From Sphingomonas yabuuchiae (lineage in GTDB: Bacteria; Pseudomonadota; Alphaproteobacteria; Sphingomonadales; Sphingomonadaceae), in contig NZ_JACHNX010000013.1 of the NCBI RefSeq assembly GCF_014199595.1, positions 28,099-92,098 of the forward strand: a stretch of 64,000 bases of DNA. Direction: 5' to 3'. The translations under genes and the position numbers were made by a program. Of the stretch, positions 55,200 through 63,908 are shown piece after piece (position 1 is the stretch's first letter; every line of letters begins with the position of its first letter). Below the pieces are notes generated by a model. It saw only the letters and a list, made by a program, of their open reading frames with translations. It had not been told where the DNA came from and made no database searches.

Positions 55200-56146
55200 C
55201 CCGGCTGATCCTCATACTGCTCGCCGTCCTCGCCTGTCTGGCCATGCCTGCCCCGGCACGGGCGCAGACCTGCTCGGCCACGGTGTCGTCGATCGATTTC
55301 GGTAGCCCCTCGCTGCTGACCAGTGGCCCGGTCGATGTGACGGGGACGGTCACGGTCACCTGCACCAGCATCCCGGTGCTCAACGTCGTCAAACTCTGTC
55401 CCGGCATCGGCGCGGGCAGCGGCGGCACGGACGGCTCCGGCCGGTTGATGACGGGCACCGGAGGATCGCTGCGCTACCAGCTCTATCAGGACGCGGCGCG
55501 ATCGGTCGCCTGGGGATCGCTGGACAATCCGGCGTTGGGCACGGTGCCCGCGATCATCATTTCCAACCTGCTGAACGGGGCCGGTTCGGCGACGCGCACC
55601 ATCTATGCGCGATTGTTCGGCGGCCAGGCGACAGCGGTGCCGGGGGCCTATCGCTCCAGCTTCATCGGCAACGCCACGCTGTTCAGCTATGGAGCCGAAC
55701 TGCTCGGCACCAGCACCAACTGCACCGGCTTTGCGGGCACCGCCTCCGTCCGCCCGACCTTCGAGGTGACGGCCACGCTTCCCAAGGGTTGCACCGTGGC
55801 GGCCACCGCACTCACCTTCCCGACGACCGGCGTGCTGGCAAAGGCGGTTACGGCGCAAAGCGGCCTGACCCTGACCTGCACCAGCCAGACGCCCTATGCG
55901 TTGCGGCTCGACGCCGGGCGCAATGGCGATGCGTCGGGCGGCCGCCGAATGCGCGGGCCCTCGGGCAGCTTCATCACCTATGGCCTGTTCCGCGATGCCG
56001 CCTTTTCATCCAGTTGGGACAGCGGCGTCCAGGCCTCGGGCACCGGCCTTGCCCAGGCGCTGGTGATCTATGGGCGGGTGCCCGCACAACCGACCCCCGC
56101 CCCCGGCCTCTATACCGACACGGTCGTCGTGACCGTGACCTATTAG
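55196..56146 (+). CDS. Csu-type tip adhesin (two SCPU domains, CsuE-like)
   Basis: A 316-residue protein with signal peptide (LILLAVLACLAMPAPARAQ) and two spore-coat-U domains at ~25-180 and ~190-316. Cysteine pairs are visible in both (QTCSATVSS, VTCTSIP; KGCTVAATA, LTCTSQTPY). The C-terminal domain ends YTDTVVVTVTY like the pilin and is the donor-strand acceptor. The N-terminal domain should be the adhesive tip. It is the last gene of the operon. Confidence 0.9.
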   Translation: MTRLILILLAVLACLAMPAPARAQTCSATVSSIDFGSPSLLTSGPVDVTGTVTVTCTSIPVLNVVKLCPGIGAGSGGTDGSGRLMTGTGGSLRYQLYQDAARSVAWGSLDNPALGTVPAIIISNLLNGAGSATRTIYARLFGGQATAVPGAYRSSFIGNATLFSYGAELLGTSTNCTGFAGTASVRPTFEVTATLPKGCTVAATALTFPTTGVLAKAVTAQSGLTLTCTSQTPYALRLDAGRNGDASGGRRMRGPSGSFITYGLFRDAAFSSSWDSGVQASGTGLAQALVIYGRVPAQPTPAPGLYTDTVVVTVTY

Positions 56147-56180
56147 GGCGGGGGCCAAGTCGAAAAGCCATTCCGATGCT

Positions 56181-56205
56181 GGAACGAGATCGCTTTGTCC
56201 TTGTT
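56181..56205 (+). promoter_or_regulatory. Candidate EcfG-type promoter before DUF1206
   Basis: GGAAC (56181-56185) is followed after 16 bases by TGTT (56202-56205), close to the alphaproteobacterial general-stress consensus. It ends 24 bases before the DUF1206 gene. Confidence 0.4.
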
Positions 56206-56228
56206 TTGTCCGGGGTAAGGGAGATCAT

Positions 56229-57017
56229 ATGAACGCCAGCTCGCGCCTGACGGCCTTGACCCGGATCGGCTTCGCGACGCGCGGGCTGCTCTATATCGTC
56301 ATCGCCATGCTGATCGTCCGGACCGGCAGGGCGGAAGACCAAAGCGGTGCGATCGAATATCTCGGCCGGGGCGGCGGCCAGATATTGCTGGCGATCATCG
56401 CCGTCGGGCTTACGGCCTATGGCATATGGCGGCTGGCCGACGCGGCTCTGGATGTCGAACGGCACGGAACCGACCGTAAAGGCGTGATGGAGCGGATCGG
56501 CGCTGGCGTCAGCGGTGCCATCCACCTCCTGCTCGCCTCGCAATCGGTGCAGTTGATGCGCGGAGCGGCCCTGTCGGGAGACGGCGCTCAGGAAAGTGCA
56601 CGGTCGGCCATGCAACTGCCCGGCGGCTGGGCGTTGGTCCTGCTGGGTGCCGCCGTGTTGATCGTGCTGGGCGTGGTCCAGTTCGCCAAAGCCGTCAAAG
56701 GATCGTTCCTGCGCTATCTGGATCCATCGGTAGCGCGACATTCCTGGGTACAGTGGAGCGGACGTGCGGGTTATGCAGCACGCGGCCTCGTCTTCCTGAT
56801 CAGCGGCTATCTTCTGGCCAAGGCCGGGATCGAGGAACATGCCAGCGAGGCGGGCGGCATGGCGCGGGTGCTGTCCTGGCTGACCGATCCTTTCGATATC
56901 ATCGTCGGTGTCGGGCTGCTGGCCTTCGGACTCTTCAGCCTGGTCGAGGCGCGCTACCGGCAGCTCCATGACGTACCGGTCGACGAGGCCATCCAACGCG
57001 CGACCCGCTGGCGTTAA
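56229..57017 (+). CDS. DUF1206 membrane protein
   Basis: A 262-residue inner-membrane protein of the DUF1206 family, whose function is unknown. It contains three internal repeats of two helices, each starting with an R-G-x-x-Y/F pattern: FATRGLLYIVIAMLI, GAGVSGAIHLLLA and YAARGLVFLISGYLL. Six membrane segments are evident. The start follows GGTAAGGGAG. A stress-type promoter motif lies directly upstream. Confidence 0.86.
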   Translation: MNASSRLTALTRIGFATRGLLYIVIAMLIVRTGRAEDQSGAIEYLGRGGGQILLAIIAVGLTAYGIWRLADAALDVERHGTDRKGVMERIGAGVSGAIHLLLASQSVQLMRGAALSGDGAQESARSAMQLPGGWALVLLGAAVLIVLGVVQFAKAVKGSFLRYLDPSVARHSWVQWSGRAGYAARGLVFLISGYLLAKAGIEEHASEAGGMARVLSWLTDPFDIIVGVGLLAFGLFSLVEARYRQLHDVPVDEAIQRATRWR

Positions 57018-57209
57018 GCGGGTTCGCCAAAACGACGAAGGCCGATGTCGGATTTGCGCACGTCTGCTGCGGCTGACTTAAACGCTTGCCTCAGATCGCT
57101 TTCCTGCGGGCAAACGCCTGCTCGGCGTGACGGACGAAAGCTATTCCATCGTGATGATGGTAAAGGAGAGCCCGACCAGTCGGTACCGAAGAGCCCTCCT
57201 TCCCCATCT

Positions 57210-57578
57210 TTATGCCTCGGCCAGAGGCTTGGCCAGCTTCGGCGTCTGCTGGTGCTGCACGACCCGCCAGACCTCATGCTCCAGCCGCCGGATGACCGAG
57301 GTGCAATAGGCCTCATAGGCCTCGCCGTCCCGGCTGGCCGCGACGTGATAGCCGATGACGATCAATCCCTCCTGGGGTCGTGACACCTGCCGTTCGGTCA
57401 GTTCGGCGCTTTCCCAAACGGGCGTGTCCGCCACCGCCGACACCGCTGCGTCGCCGGTCAGTACGAAAGGCGGCCGGGGCAGCACCATCACGACCTCGGC
57501 ATCGACTTTTTCCCGATAATTGTCCGGGCCTTCGGTCCAGAGGCTTTCCTCGAAACTCCAGAGGCGTTCGTCATCCAT
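57210..57578 (-). CDS. Hypothetical NTF2/SnoaL-like protein (122 aa)
   Basis: A 122-residue soluble protein with a likely NTF2-like fold: N-terminal helix WSFEESLWTEGPDNYREKV, strands AEVVMVLPRPPFVLTG and EGLIVIGYHVAASRDG, and C-terminal strand HEVWRVVQHQQTP. No catalytic residue stands out. ATG 57578 has GGGAG eight bases upstream. A very small frame lies just upstream in the same direction. Confidence 0.75.
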   Translation of the reverse strand: MDDERLWSFEESLWTEGPDNYREKVDAEVVMVLPRPPFVLTGDAAVSAVADTPVWESAELTERQVSRPQEGLIVIGYHVAASRDGEAYEAYCTSVIRRLEHEVWRVVQHQQTPKLAKPLAEA

Positions 57579-57619
57579 GATTAGCACTCCCGATAGTGAA
57601 CAGAATGGCGTGGCGGTCG

Positions 57620-57718
57620 TCAGGCAAAGTCACCTAGCGCGGCGGCTCCTTCGCCCGTCGCGTTTCCCCCGGGCGAGGCCGCTCCGGGCACCGGTGTAGG
57701 GCTGGGACGATCGGACAT
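57620..57718 (-). CDS. Possible 32-aa small protein
   Basis: A 32-codon frame (MSDRPSPTPVPGAASPG and on) begins after GGAG with five-base spacing and ends 41 bases before the 122-aa gene on the same strand. It is Pro/Gly/Ala-rich and matches nothing I know. It may be a leader peptide or chance. Confidence 0.3.
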   Translation of the reverse strand: MSDRPSPTPVPGAASPGGNATGEGAAALGDFA

Positions 57719-57843
57719 GTCGGCTCCATTGGTGCGACCGACACTTTGCCAGCGGCCAGGCCATAGAACGCCCTTGCCCTCTATCGGAGCCGTTCAAACG
57801 GAAGGAAAATGTCGGGCGGGCGACTTCGCCCCCGATCGCGCCG

Positions 57844-58089
57844 TCAGCTTTTCGCCGTCACCGGCACGGATGCCCGCGCGACGGCGGCGGGAGGACGGTC
57901 CGTCGCAGGACTATCCTCCCCCAAGTGCCGCATGGCATGGAGACGCCGCAGGATAAGCGCCAGATCGTCCTCGGCCAGTTCGGACGCCGGATCGATCAGT
58001 GCCCGCTCCGGCAACGACTCCACCCACATCGCCAGCCGGTTACAGGCTGCACCAAGATCGGGATCGGAACTGTCGTCGAAAGCGGCCAT
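57844..58089 (-). CDS. Small hypothetical protein (81 aa)
   Basis: An 81-residue helical protein I do not recognise, with ACNRLAMWVESLPERALI and ELAEDDLALILRRLHAMRHL in the middle and a low-complexity tail. It is divergent from the gene at 58213. Composition and the leucine pattern look protein-like. Confidence 0.5.
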   Translation of the reverse strand: MAAFDDSSDPDLGAACNRLAMWVESLPERALIDPASELAEDDLALILRRLHAMRHLGEDSPATDRPPAAVARASVPVTAKS

Positions 58090-58153
58090 GCGGTCAGCCT
58101 AACCCTTTCCCTGCCGCCCGCAAGCATCATCGACGCCGAACCGCCACCCGCCC

Positions 58154-58179
58154 GGAACGCCGCCCCCCGTGTATTCGTC
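58154..58179 (+). promoter_or_regulatory. Weak EcfG-like promoter
   Basis: GGAAC (58154-58158) and CGTC (58176-58179) are separated by 17 bases, one mismatch from GGAAC-N17-CGTT, and lie 34 bases before the GTG at 58213. The match is weak. Confidence 0.25.
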
Positions 58180-58212
58180 TGACGATATGTCGTTCCTTGC
58201 GAGGCAGAAAGC

Positions 58213-58653
58213 GTGACCAGCACCAGATCGGCCGAACGCGTCATCGATAGCGGAACCGCGGGCAAGACGAAGGCGGGCCGTACCCGCCCCGGTGGCCTAT
58301 CGGCACCCAAATCCCCACCGCCGATCACCCCCGATGGTCGCTATATCGTCGTGCGCGGTCGGTTGTGGCGCAAGAGCAACCCGGCCCTGGCATCGGACGA
58401 GCGACAGGCACTGGTCGATGCGTTGATGCAGGCCCGCCGGGCGGTACGAACGGCGATGGCGCAAGGTGACGGGCCAGCCCTTCGTCAGGCGCGCGCCCAA
58501 GTCCACGCCACCAAGGTCGCGCTCGGCGAGCGGGGGCCGGTCTGGTGGGACGATGGTGCCCCTGATCTCAATCGGCACATGGTCCACACCACCGGCTATG
58601 CCGACTGGTATCGCGACGCTTCGCTGCCGAAGACAGGGACATCAGCCAGCTAG
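58213..58653 (+). CDS. Conserved hypothetical protein (146 aa)
   Basis: A 146-residue protein of a conserved proteobacterial family without a named function, as far as I recall. The core reads PDGRYIVVRGRLWRKSNPAL, then a helical pair (RQALVDALMQARRAVRTAM) and the C-terminal signature LGERGPVWWDDGAPDLNRHM. The N-terminus is disordered and basic. The start is GTG with AGAAAG upstream. A weak stress-type promoter motif precedes it. Confidence 0.78.
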   Translation: MTSTRSAERVIDSGTAGKTKAGRTRPGGLSAPKSPPPITPDGRYIVVRGRLWRKSNPALASDERQALVDALMQARRAVRTAMAQGDGPALRQARAQVHATKVALGERGPVWWDDGAPDLNRHMVHTTGYADWYRDASLPKTGTSAS

Positions 58654-58887
58654 GTCTGAACCGGTCGCCCCGAAACGTAGAGGGGATCCCCAAGCGGGCA
58701 TAGTTACGCTTAAAATTCCTGGTCGAGGGAAGGTGTCGGCAGCTGCGGGGCGAGGCTATTCGAATGACCTACTGTACAGGTAGCAAATTCGGTTGCCCGC
58801 GCTGCAACAGCCCGTGGCAACATGCTTCCACCTATTCCTGCGGCATCCGCCATTCGAAAATCTCGAACCGCTCTGTCATGCGACCGT
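58654..58887. other. Noncoding stretch
   Basis: I see no gene in these 234 bp; overlapping short frames lack ribosome-binding sites. Confidence 0.4.
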
Positions 58888-59025
58888 TCACGCCATTCCG
58901 GTTGATCTGCCCAAAAGCCGATCAACGTTCTTCTGCTCGTCCGTCAGCGCGGAGAAGCGCGTTTCGACATGCTCTCTCCTGCTGACATATTCCAGGACGC
59001 CGTGAACGATGAAATCCCCGAACAT
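58888..59025 (-). CDS. Possible 45-aa protein
   Basis: A 45-codon frame starting at ATG 59025 reads MFGDFIVHGVLEYVSRREH and continues with ALTDEQKNVDRLLG. It begins six bases after the stop of the gene remnant at 59032-59185, so both may be parts of one decayed locus. No family was recognised. Confidence 0.35.
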   Translation of the reverse strand: MFGDFIVHGVLEYVSRREHVETRFSALTDEQKNVDRLLGRSTGMA

Positions 59026-59031
59026 CGCTTC

Positions 59032-59185
59032 TTAGATTGCGACGAGGCCCTCAATCATGAAGGTGGTGTCGGGTTCAGTACGTTGATAGCCGACGTAGAC
59101 CTGCTCGAGATGGTTGGCGCCGAAGCAATAGCTTAGATGGTGATACGGCTGGGGCGGCAGGAGTCCCACCCAACCAATACACTTG
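59032..59185 (-). pseudogene. Gene remnant (C-terminal ~50 codons)
   Basis: An open frame without start ends at TAA 59034 and encodes GLLPPQPYHHLSYCFGANH followed by VYVGYQRTEPDTTFMIEG. The sequence is protein-like, but a stop lies immediately upstream and no start is available. I cannot name the family. It is best read as the end of a deleted gene. Confidence 0.35.
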
Positions 59186-59332
59186 CCAAGTGGTTGATTT
59201 CATTGACATGCAGGAACCGCCTGCACATCGCATTGCTACAATGCATTGGCACAACGTGCAATCGTCATTTGGTCGGTGCTTGTCGGCGCATGCGATAACC
59301 AGATGGCGCGGTGCATTGCCGAAGATCGGCCA

Positions 59333-59950
59333 TCAATCGACAATCAACTTGTTGTGCGCCAGCACGGCCGCCAACTTGGGATTGCGCCGCATCAACTGGG
59401 CGGCATCGAATAATCTCGGCGTGTTCTCGGCGAACCACTCGCGGCCCGGACGCCAGTCGATCATCACCACGGCGTAGCAATCCAGGGCGGACGCCTGCTC
59501 TCCCAATACATAGGGGCCGACGACCTGCTCCTCGAGCCAGCGATAAAGGCGCTCGCGATGGGCATTGGTGGCAGCGGTCAGTTCGTCCTGTGCGGAAGGC
59601 GCCCAGCGCTCGGGGTAATCGCCATAGGTGAAGGTCGGATAGACGTTCGCCACGATCCAGATCAGCAGGCGCAAAAAGCGGCGATGTTCGACTGTTCCCG
59701 GCGCAGGCGCCAGCCCCGCGTGTCGGTCCGCCAGCCACAGCGCGATCGCAGCGGTCTCGGTCAGCACCTCGCCATCGTCCAGCACCAGCGTCGGAACCTG
59801 CCGCAGCGGGTTGACCGCCGCCAGCCTGTCCTGCGCCGCATCAGGACGGTCGAAACCTTCGACGTCGACGAAGTCATAGGGCTCGCCGACCAGCGCTAGC
59901 ATCGTCTCGACGATCGCCGAACCCCAGGCCGGTACTCCATACAATTTCAT
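59333..59950 (-). CDS. Glutathione S-transferase family protein
   Basis: A 205-residue GST. The N-terminal thioredoxin fold contains YGVPAWGSAIVETMLAL, the cis-Pro loop NPLRQVPTLVLDDG, and the glutathione-binding ETAAIALWLADRH. The all-helical C-terminal domain follows with ALDCYAVVMIDWRPG (N-capping region). The active-site residue is likely Ser11 or nearby. It is cytoplasmic. The ATG is preceded by GGGGAAG. Confidence 0.93.
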   Translation of the reverse strand: MKLYGVPAWGSAIVETMLALVGEPYDFVDVEGFDRPDAAQDRLAAVNPLRQVPTLVLDDGEVLTETAAIALWLADRHAGLAPAPGTVEHRRFLRLLIWIVANVYPTFTYGDYPERWAPSAQDELTAATNAHRERLYRWLEEQVVGPYVLGEQASALDCYAVVMIDWRPGREWFAENTPRLFDAAQLMRRNPKLAAVLAHNKLIVD

Positions 59951-60043
59951 ATCACTTCCCCGTTCAGTGCAGGAACATGGCGGATCGGCCTACAAGCCGG
60001 CTTGGTCGATCCTCTGCGCGATTTCGTTCGCCAATGCGGCCTT

Positions 60044-60262
60044 CTACTTCGGCAACAAGCGATGAAGTGCCGTCTGCACGCGTTTGCGCGCGACCTGATA
60101 GGCCTTGTGGCGGATGACCCGTATCGCATTCGTCCGCCACGACGGGCTCTTGCCGAGCAGTGCTTCCCACTTGGCTTCCTCCACCTCGAGGATCGACAGC
60201 GCGAAGTGCAATCCATCGCGTCGTCCGCGGGCATATTCGTCGGAAATGGGTGGCGTCTTCAT
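60044..60262 (-). CDS. Small hypothetical protein (72 aa)
   Basis: A 72-residue basic protein, MKTPPISDEYARGRRDGLH followed by two helices (LSILEVEEAKWEALL and HKAYQVARKRVQTALHRLL). No family name is known to me. Start chosen at ATG 60262, because upstream residues of the longer frame are not protein-like. Confidence 0.55.
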   Translation of the reverse strand: MKTPPISDEYARGRRDGLHFALSILEVEEAKWEALLGKSPSWRTNAIRVIRHKAYQVARKRVQTALHRLLPK

Positions 60263-60480
60263 CTGATGACGAAATTGAACCGCACCGCCGTCCCTGACAA
60301 GGCAAATCCCCGGTGCGGTTGTCGGGCCGATAGACGGCACACCCCTCAGTTATGCGGGATCTATCTCCTTGATAATCAAGCATGTGTTCGGTGGAATGAC
60401 CGTACTCCCCTTCCCTGTCGTGGACGGGCAGCGCTTGGTCGATCTGGTGCGGCGAAGGCCCGCCGGGTCAGCGGGTCAGG

Positions 60481-61122
60481 TCAGGCGCAGCAATGCTTGT
60501 GCTTCTTTCCTGATCCGCAAGGGCATGGATCGTTGCGGCCCGTCTTCGCCGTCACGACGGCGGTCGCCTTCGCCTCGCCGACACCCGCGCGGGCCGCATA
60601 AAGGCGCTGGACCGTATCTGTCAGCTCGGCCGCCGCACGGTCCTGAAAGGCGTTGACCTCGACGCTGTCGAGATCGCTTTCGCCCCGCGCGATCGCGACT
60701 AGCGCCAGAAGGCGCTGCCATGGACCGGCCCATTCTGTATCGGCCGCCGCCGCGTCCCACGCCTCCGGGCGGAGCGCGATGGCGTCGGAAAAGCCGTCGA
60801 TCCAGTACTCCCACAGAACCTCGCCATCGCGCTCGTCGACGTCGAGGATCGGCTGCAACTTGCCACGGGACAGATCGCGCGCGATCTCGTCGCGCCGCGC
60901 CGCAACCGCCTTGACGAACCATTGCTCGTCGAGCGGGTCCTCGAAGGGTGGAACGCCATCGACCTCGACGCCCCATATCACCGTCATCCATTCATCGCCG
61001 GGGATCGGTTGGGGACAGACGATAAGCCCGGCGAGGAAACCGTCGAGCTCGGTGAGCAGCATCGGCTCCTCGACCGGAAGTTCCGCCAGCGCGCCATCGA
61101 GCCGCCGGAAGCGAGACGGCAT
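60481..61122 (-). CDS. UPF0149/YecA-like protein with C-terminal SEC-C motif
   Basis: A 213-residue protein. Residues ~1-160 match UPF0149 (YecA/YgfB-like) with LLTELDGFLAGLIVCPQPI and WVDGF-type WEYWIDGFSDAIALRP. The last 20 residues form a zinc-binding SEC-C motif, GRNDPCPCGSGKKHKHCC, as in SecA. Such proteins may interact with ribosomes or SecA; role inferred. The open frame upstream of 61122 runs antisense to other genes and is discarded. GAGG lies just before the ATG, five bases after the preceding gene's stop. Confidence 0.92.
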   Translation of the reverse strand: MPSRFRRLDGALAELPVEEPMLLTELDGFLAGLIVCPQPIPGDEWMTVIWGVEVDGVPPFEDPLDEQWFVKAVAARRDEIARDLSRGKLQPILDVDERDGEVLWEYWIDGFSDAIALRPEAWDAAAADTEWAGPWQRLLALVAIARGESDLDSVEVNAFQDRAAAELTDTVQRLYAARAGVGEAKATAVVTAKTGRNDPCPCGSGKKHKHCCA

Positions 61123-61127
61123 TTTCC

Positions 61128-61325
61128 TCACAGGCGGATACCGCGTTTGCGCATCTGTTCCTCCGCCATGGCACGCAGCGGCGTCGGATCGCCTCCGGCG
61201 AAAATGTCGGCGAAGTCGAGCAGATCCTCGTCGTCCAAGGCCGCCACCGCCGCCTCGATGGCGGCAAGGCGCCGAAGGTCGAGTTCCGTCTGGGTAGCGA
61301 GGCGCTTCATGCGGGTCTTGAGCAT
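61128..61325 (-). CDS. Small protein upstream of UPF0149 (65 aa)
   Basis: A 65-residue mostly helical protein (LDLRRLAAIEAAVAALDDED then FADIFAGGDPTPLRAMAEEQ). No named family. It ends five bases before the UPF0149/SEC-C gene and shares its operon, so it may be a partner. ATG 61310 is an alternative start. Confidence 0.7.
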   Translation of the reverse strand: MLKTRMKRLATQTELDLRRLAAIEAAVAALDDEDLLDFADIFAGGDPTPLRAMAEEQMRKRGIRL

Positions 61326-61527
61326 CGCCGTTCGTTAACAGGATCGATCGCATTTGGCAGCGCCCGATCTCCTGCCAGGGCGTTGGAGGCAAGACCAATC
61401 GACACTTCCGCTCGCCACGGCGAACCGATCCGGTAGCGCTTATCGCCCCCGAAAGCCGAATGGCCCGGACCTGACCTTGACGAAAATCGACCAAATGCCG
61501 ACGTCCATCCGCGTCAGGAGACGTATG

Positions 61528-61809
61528 ATGGTGGAAGCACGATGGAACGGCGTACGGATCGCCCATGGCGACGATACGGTGATCGTCGAGGGCAACCATT
61601 ATTTCCCCGTGCAGAGTGTGGACGCCGCGCTCCTGCGACCAAGCCCCACGAGGACCATCTGCCCGTGGAAGGGAACGGCGCATTATTACAGCCTGAACGT
61701 TGCGGGCGCCGACAATCCCGACGCCGCCTGGTATTATCCCGATCCCAAGCCCGAAGCCGAAAACATCCGCGGACGCATCGCCTTTTGGAAGGGGGTTACG
61801 GTTAGCTGA
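61528..61809 (+). CDS. DUF427 protein
   Basis: A 93-residue protein made of one DUF427 domain: EARWNGVRIAHGDDTVIVEG, NHYFPVQSVD, the signature CPWKGTAHYYSL, and NPDAAWYYPDPKPEAENIRG. The function is unknown; the fold is a small beta-barrel. AGGAG lies seven bases before ATG 61528 (three codons earlier ATG 61525 is possible). The frame upstream is not protein-like. Confidence 0.9.
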   Translation: MVEARWNGVRIAHGDDTVIVEGNHYFPVQSVDAALLRPSPTRTICPWKGTAHYYSLNVAGADNPDAAWYYPDPKPEAENIRGRIAFWKGVTVS

Positions 61810-61917
61810 CCCGAGTTGCCCCACATCCCGCGTGCGGCGATATGGTCGTCCGCGTCGGTGTAGTCGGCCACCAACCGGACTTTGGCCCGATACGCCTGAT
61901 CGAACGTTGACCGCCAC

Positions 61918-62748
61918 ATGAAGATGATCCGCTTTCCGGACGGGACGACCGTTCCCGCGCTTGGCCAAGGCACCTGGATGATGGCGGAAGATCCCGCTCG
62001 TCGGTCGGATGAGATCGCCGCGCTGCGCGAGGGGCTGTCGCTTGGCCTGCCCCTGATCGACACTGCCGAAATGTATGCCGATGGCGAGTCCGAACGCCTG
62101 GTCGGCGAAGCGATCGCGGGCGTACGCGACGAGGTGTTCCTCGTCAGCAAGGCCTATCCCCAGAATGCCTCGCGCGACCGGTTGCCGCGAGCTTGCGAGG
62201 CGAGCCTCGACCGGCTCGGAACCGACCGGCTCGACCTGTACCTGCTGCACTGGCGCGGCAATGTTCCGCTAGCGGAAACGATAGAGGCCATGGAGCGGCT
62301 AGTCGCGGCGGGCAAGATTTTGCGCTGGGGAGTCAGCAACCTCGACACCGACGACATGGCGGAATTCATCGCAAGCGGCGGCGAAGAATGCCAGACCGAC
62401 CAGATCCTCTACAATCTTACCCGACGCGGCCCCGAATATGATCTGATCCCTTGGCTCGCGCGGCATCAAATGCCGGTCATGGCCTACAGCCCGGTCGAGC
62501 AAGGCCGCTTGGTGGCCCATCCCGGCCTTGCCCAAATGGCCGTCGAGCGCGACGCCACGCCCGCGCAACTCGCTCTCGCCTGGCTGCTTGCACGGGACGG
62601 CATCCTCCCCATCCCCAAGGCGGGGTCCATCGCCCATGTGCGGGACAACCGGGCGGCGTTGGACCTCACACTATCCGAAGCCGAGCTACGACGCCTCGAC
62701 GACCTGTTCCCGCCGCCACGCGGCCCCGAGCCGCTCGCGATGCTCTAA
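61918..62748 (+). CDS. Aldo/keto reductase
   Basis: A 276-residue NADPH-dependent aldo/keto reductase. The catalytic tetrad is visible: Asp in LIDTAEMYADG, Tyr in the same motif, Lys in VSKAYPQNAS, and His in LYLLHWRGN. The NADPH-binding end has LPIPKAGSIAHVRDN. It resembles DkgA-like bacterial AKRs. Its end overlaps the convergent LysR gene by four bases. Confidence 0.93.
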   Translation: MKMIRFPDGTTVPALGQGTWMMAEDPARRSDEIAALREGLSLGLPLIDTAEMYADGESERLVGEAIAGVRDEVFLVSKAYPQNASRDRLPRACEASLDRLGTDRLDLYLLHWRGNVPLAETIEAMERLVAAGKILRWGVSNLDTDDMAEFIASGGEECQTDQILYNLTRRGPEYDLIPWLARHQMPVMAYSPVEQGRLVAHPGLAQMAVERDATPAQLALAWLLARDGILPIPKAGSIAHVRDNRAALDLTLSEAELRRLDDLFPPPRGPEPLAML

Positions 62749-63641
62749 CCGCGGATGAAGTCGAGGAACGCGCGCAGCGGCGGCGGCACGAGACGGCGAC
62801 CGGAATAATAGAGGAACGGGCCGGAAAAGGACTGCCACCAGTCGGGCAGCACCGGTTCAAGCGCGCCGCTTCCCAACGCTGGCGCGAGCCAGTCCTCGAA
62901 CAGGTGAATGATCCCTCCGCCCGCCACCGCCACATCGACCAGCAATTCCACTGCACCGGCGACACCGGCGATCAACGGTCCTTGCGGCTCGATCCGTACG
63001 ATCTCGCCGTCGCGCTCGAACTCCCACGGGCTGGTGAGCGCGCCGCTGCGGAACCGGCCGCGCAGACAGGCATGGTCGAGCAGATCGCGCGGATGGTCCG
63101 GCCGCCCGCGCGCGTCGAGATAGGCCGGTGCCGCCGCCGTCGCGAAGCGCTGGACACGCGGGCCGATCGGCACCGCGATCATGTCCTGCTCCAGCCGCTC
63201 GTCATAGCGGATGCCGGCGTCGCAGCCCGACGCCACCATATCGACGAAACCGTCCTCGGCGACGATCTCGACCTGAATGTCCGGATAGGCGGCGAGGAAG
63301 CCGGGCAGGATCGCCGGCAGCACCAGCCGCGCCGCGCTGACCGGCACGTTGAGCTTGAGCGTGCCCGCCGGCCGGTCGCGGAAAAGGTTCACGACGTCGA
63401 GCGCCGCCTCCACCTCGCCGAGTGCCGGCGCCAGACGTTCGATCAGCCGGGTCCCCGCCTCGGTCGGTACGACGCTGCGCGTGGTGCGATGGAGCAGCCG
63501 GACGCCCAGCCGCGCCTCCAACCGCCGCACCGCTTCGCTTAGCGTCGAGGCGCTCGACCCGATGGCGCGTGCAGCGTCGCGGAACCCCCGCGCCTGCGCA
63601 ACTGCCAGGAACGCATTGAGATCGGCAAGGTCAGCCTTCAT
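62745..63641 (-). CDS. LysR-type transcriptional regulator
   Basis: A 298-residue LysR regulator with HTH FRDAARAIGSSASTLSEAVRRLEARLGVRLL near the N-terminus and an effector domain (GTLKLNVPVSAARLVLPAIL). ATG 63641 puts the HTH at the usual distance from the start. It is divergent from the broken aldo/keto reductase gene, its likely target, and convergent with an intact aldo/keto reductase gene. Confidence 0.92.
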   Translation of the reverse strand: MKADLADLNAFLAVAQARGFRDAARAIGSSASTLSEAVRRLEARLGVRLLHRTTRSVVPTEAGTRLIERLAPALGEVEAALDVVNLFRDRPAGTLKLNVPVSAARLVLPAILPGFLAAYPDIQVEIVAEDGFVDMVASGCDAGIRYDERLEQDMIAVPIGPRVQRFATAAAPAYLDARGRPDHPRDLLDHACLRGRFRSGALTSPWEFERDGEIVRIEPQGPLIAGVAGAVELLVDVAVAGGGIIHLFEDWLAPALGSGALEPVLPDWWQSFSGPFLYYSGRRLVPPPLRAFLDFIRG

Positions 63642-63730
63642 CGTTCGGTTTTCCGTACAGCCCGTGCGGATCACTCCGGCTTATCGCTATGATCCGCAAG
63701 CCGTATCTCGGGGCCAGCACAGGAGATAAG

Positions 63731-63908
63731 ATGATGACGATCGACCAGGCTGGCACCTATTCCTTCGCCGGATGCAACGTGAAGCGCCTCGGCTATGGCG
63801 CGATGCAACTCGCCGGCCCCGGCGTGTTCGGTCCGCCGCGTGACCAGGAGGCGGCGCTCGCCGTGCTTCGCGCCGCTGTCGAGGCTGGGGTCAACCACAT
63901 AGACACTA
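63731..63908 (+). pseudogene. Aldo/keto reductase 5' fragment broken by an IS
   Basis: The start has AGGAG five bases upstream. The frame reads IDQAGTYSFAGCNVKRLGYG, then AALAVLRAAVEAGVNHIDT, the N-terminal ~59 residues of an aldo/keto reductase ending at the catalytic Asp. It then runs into the IS5-like end and stops at 63925. The rest of the gene presumably lies beyond the element outside the window. Confidence 0.85.

Noticed and set aside
61123..62250. Upstream part of a 589-codon minus-strand frame
   Set aside because: Antisense to DUF427 and aldo/keto reductase genes; only 60481-61122 matches UPF0149/SEC-C.
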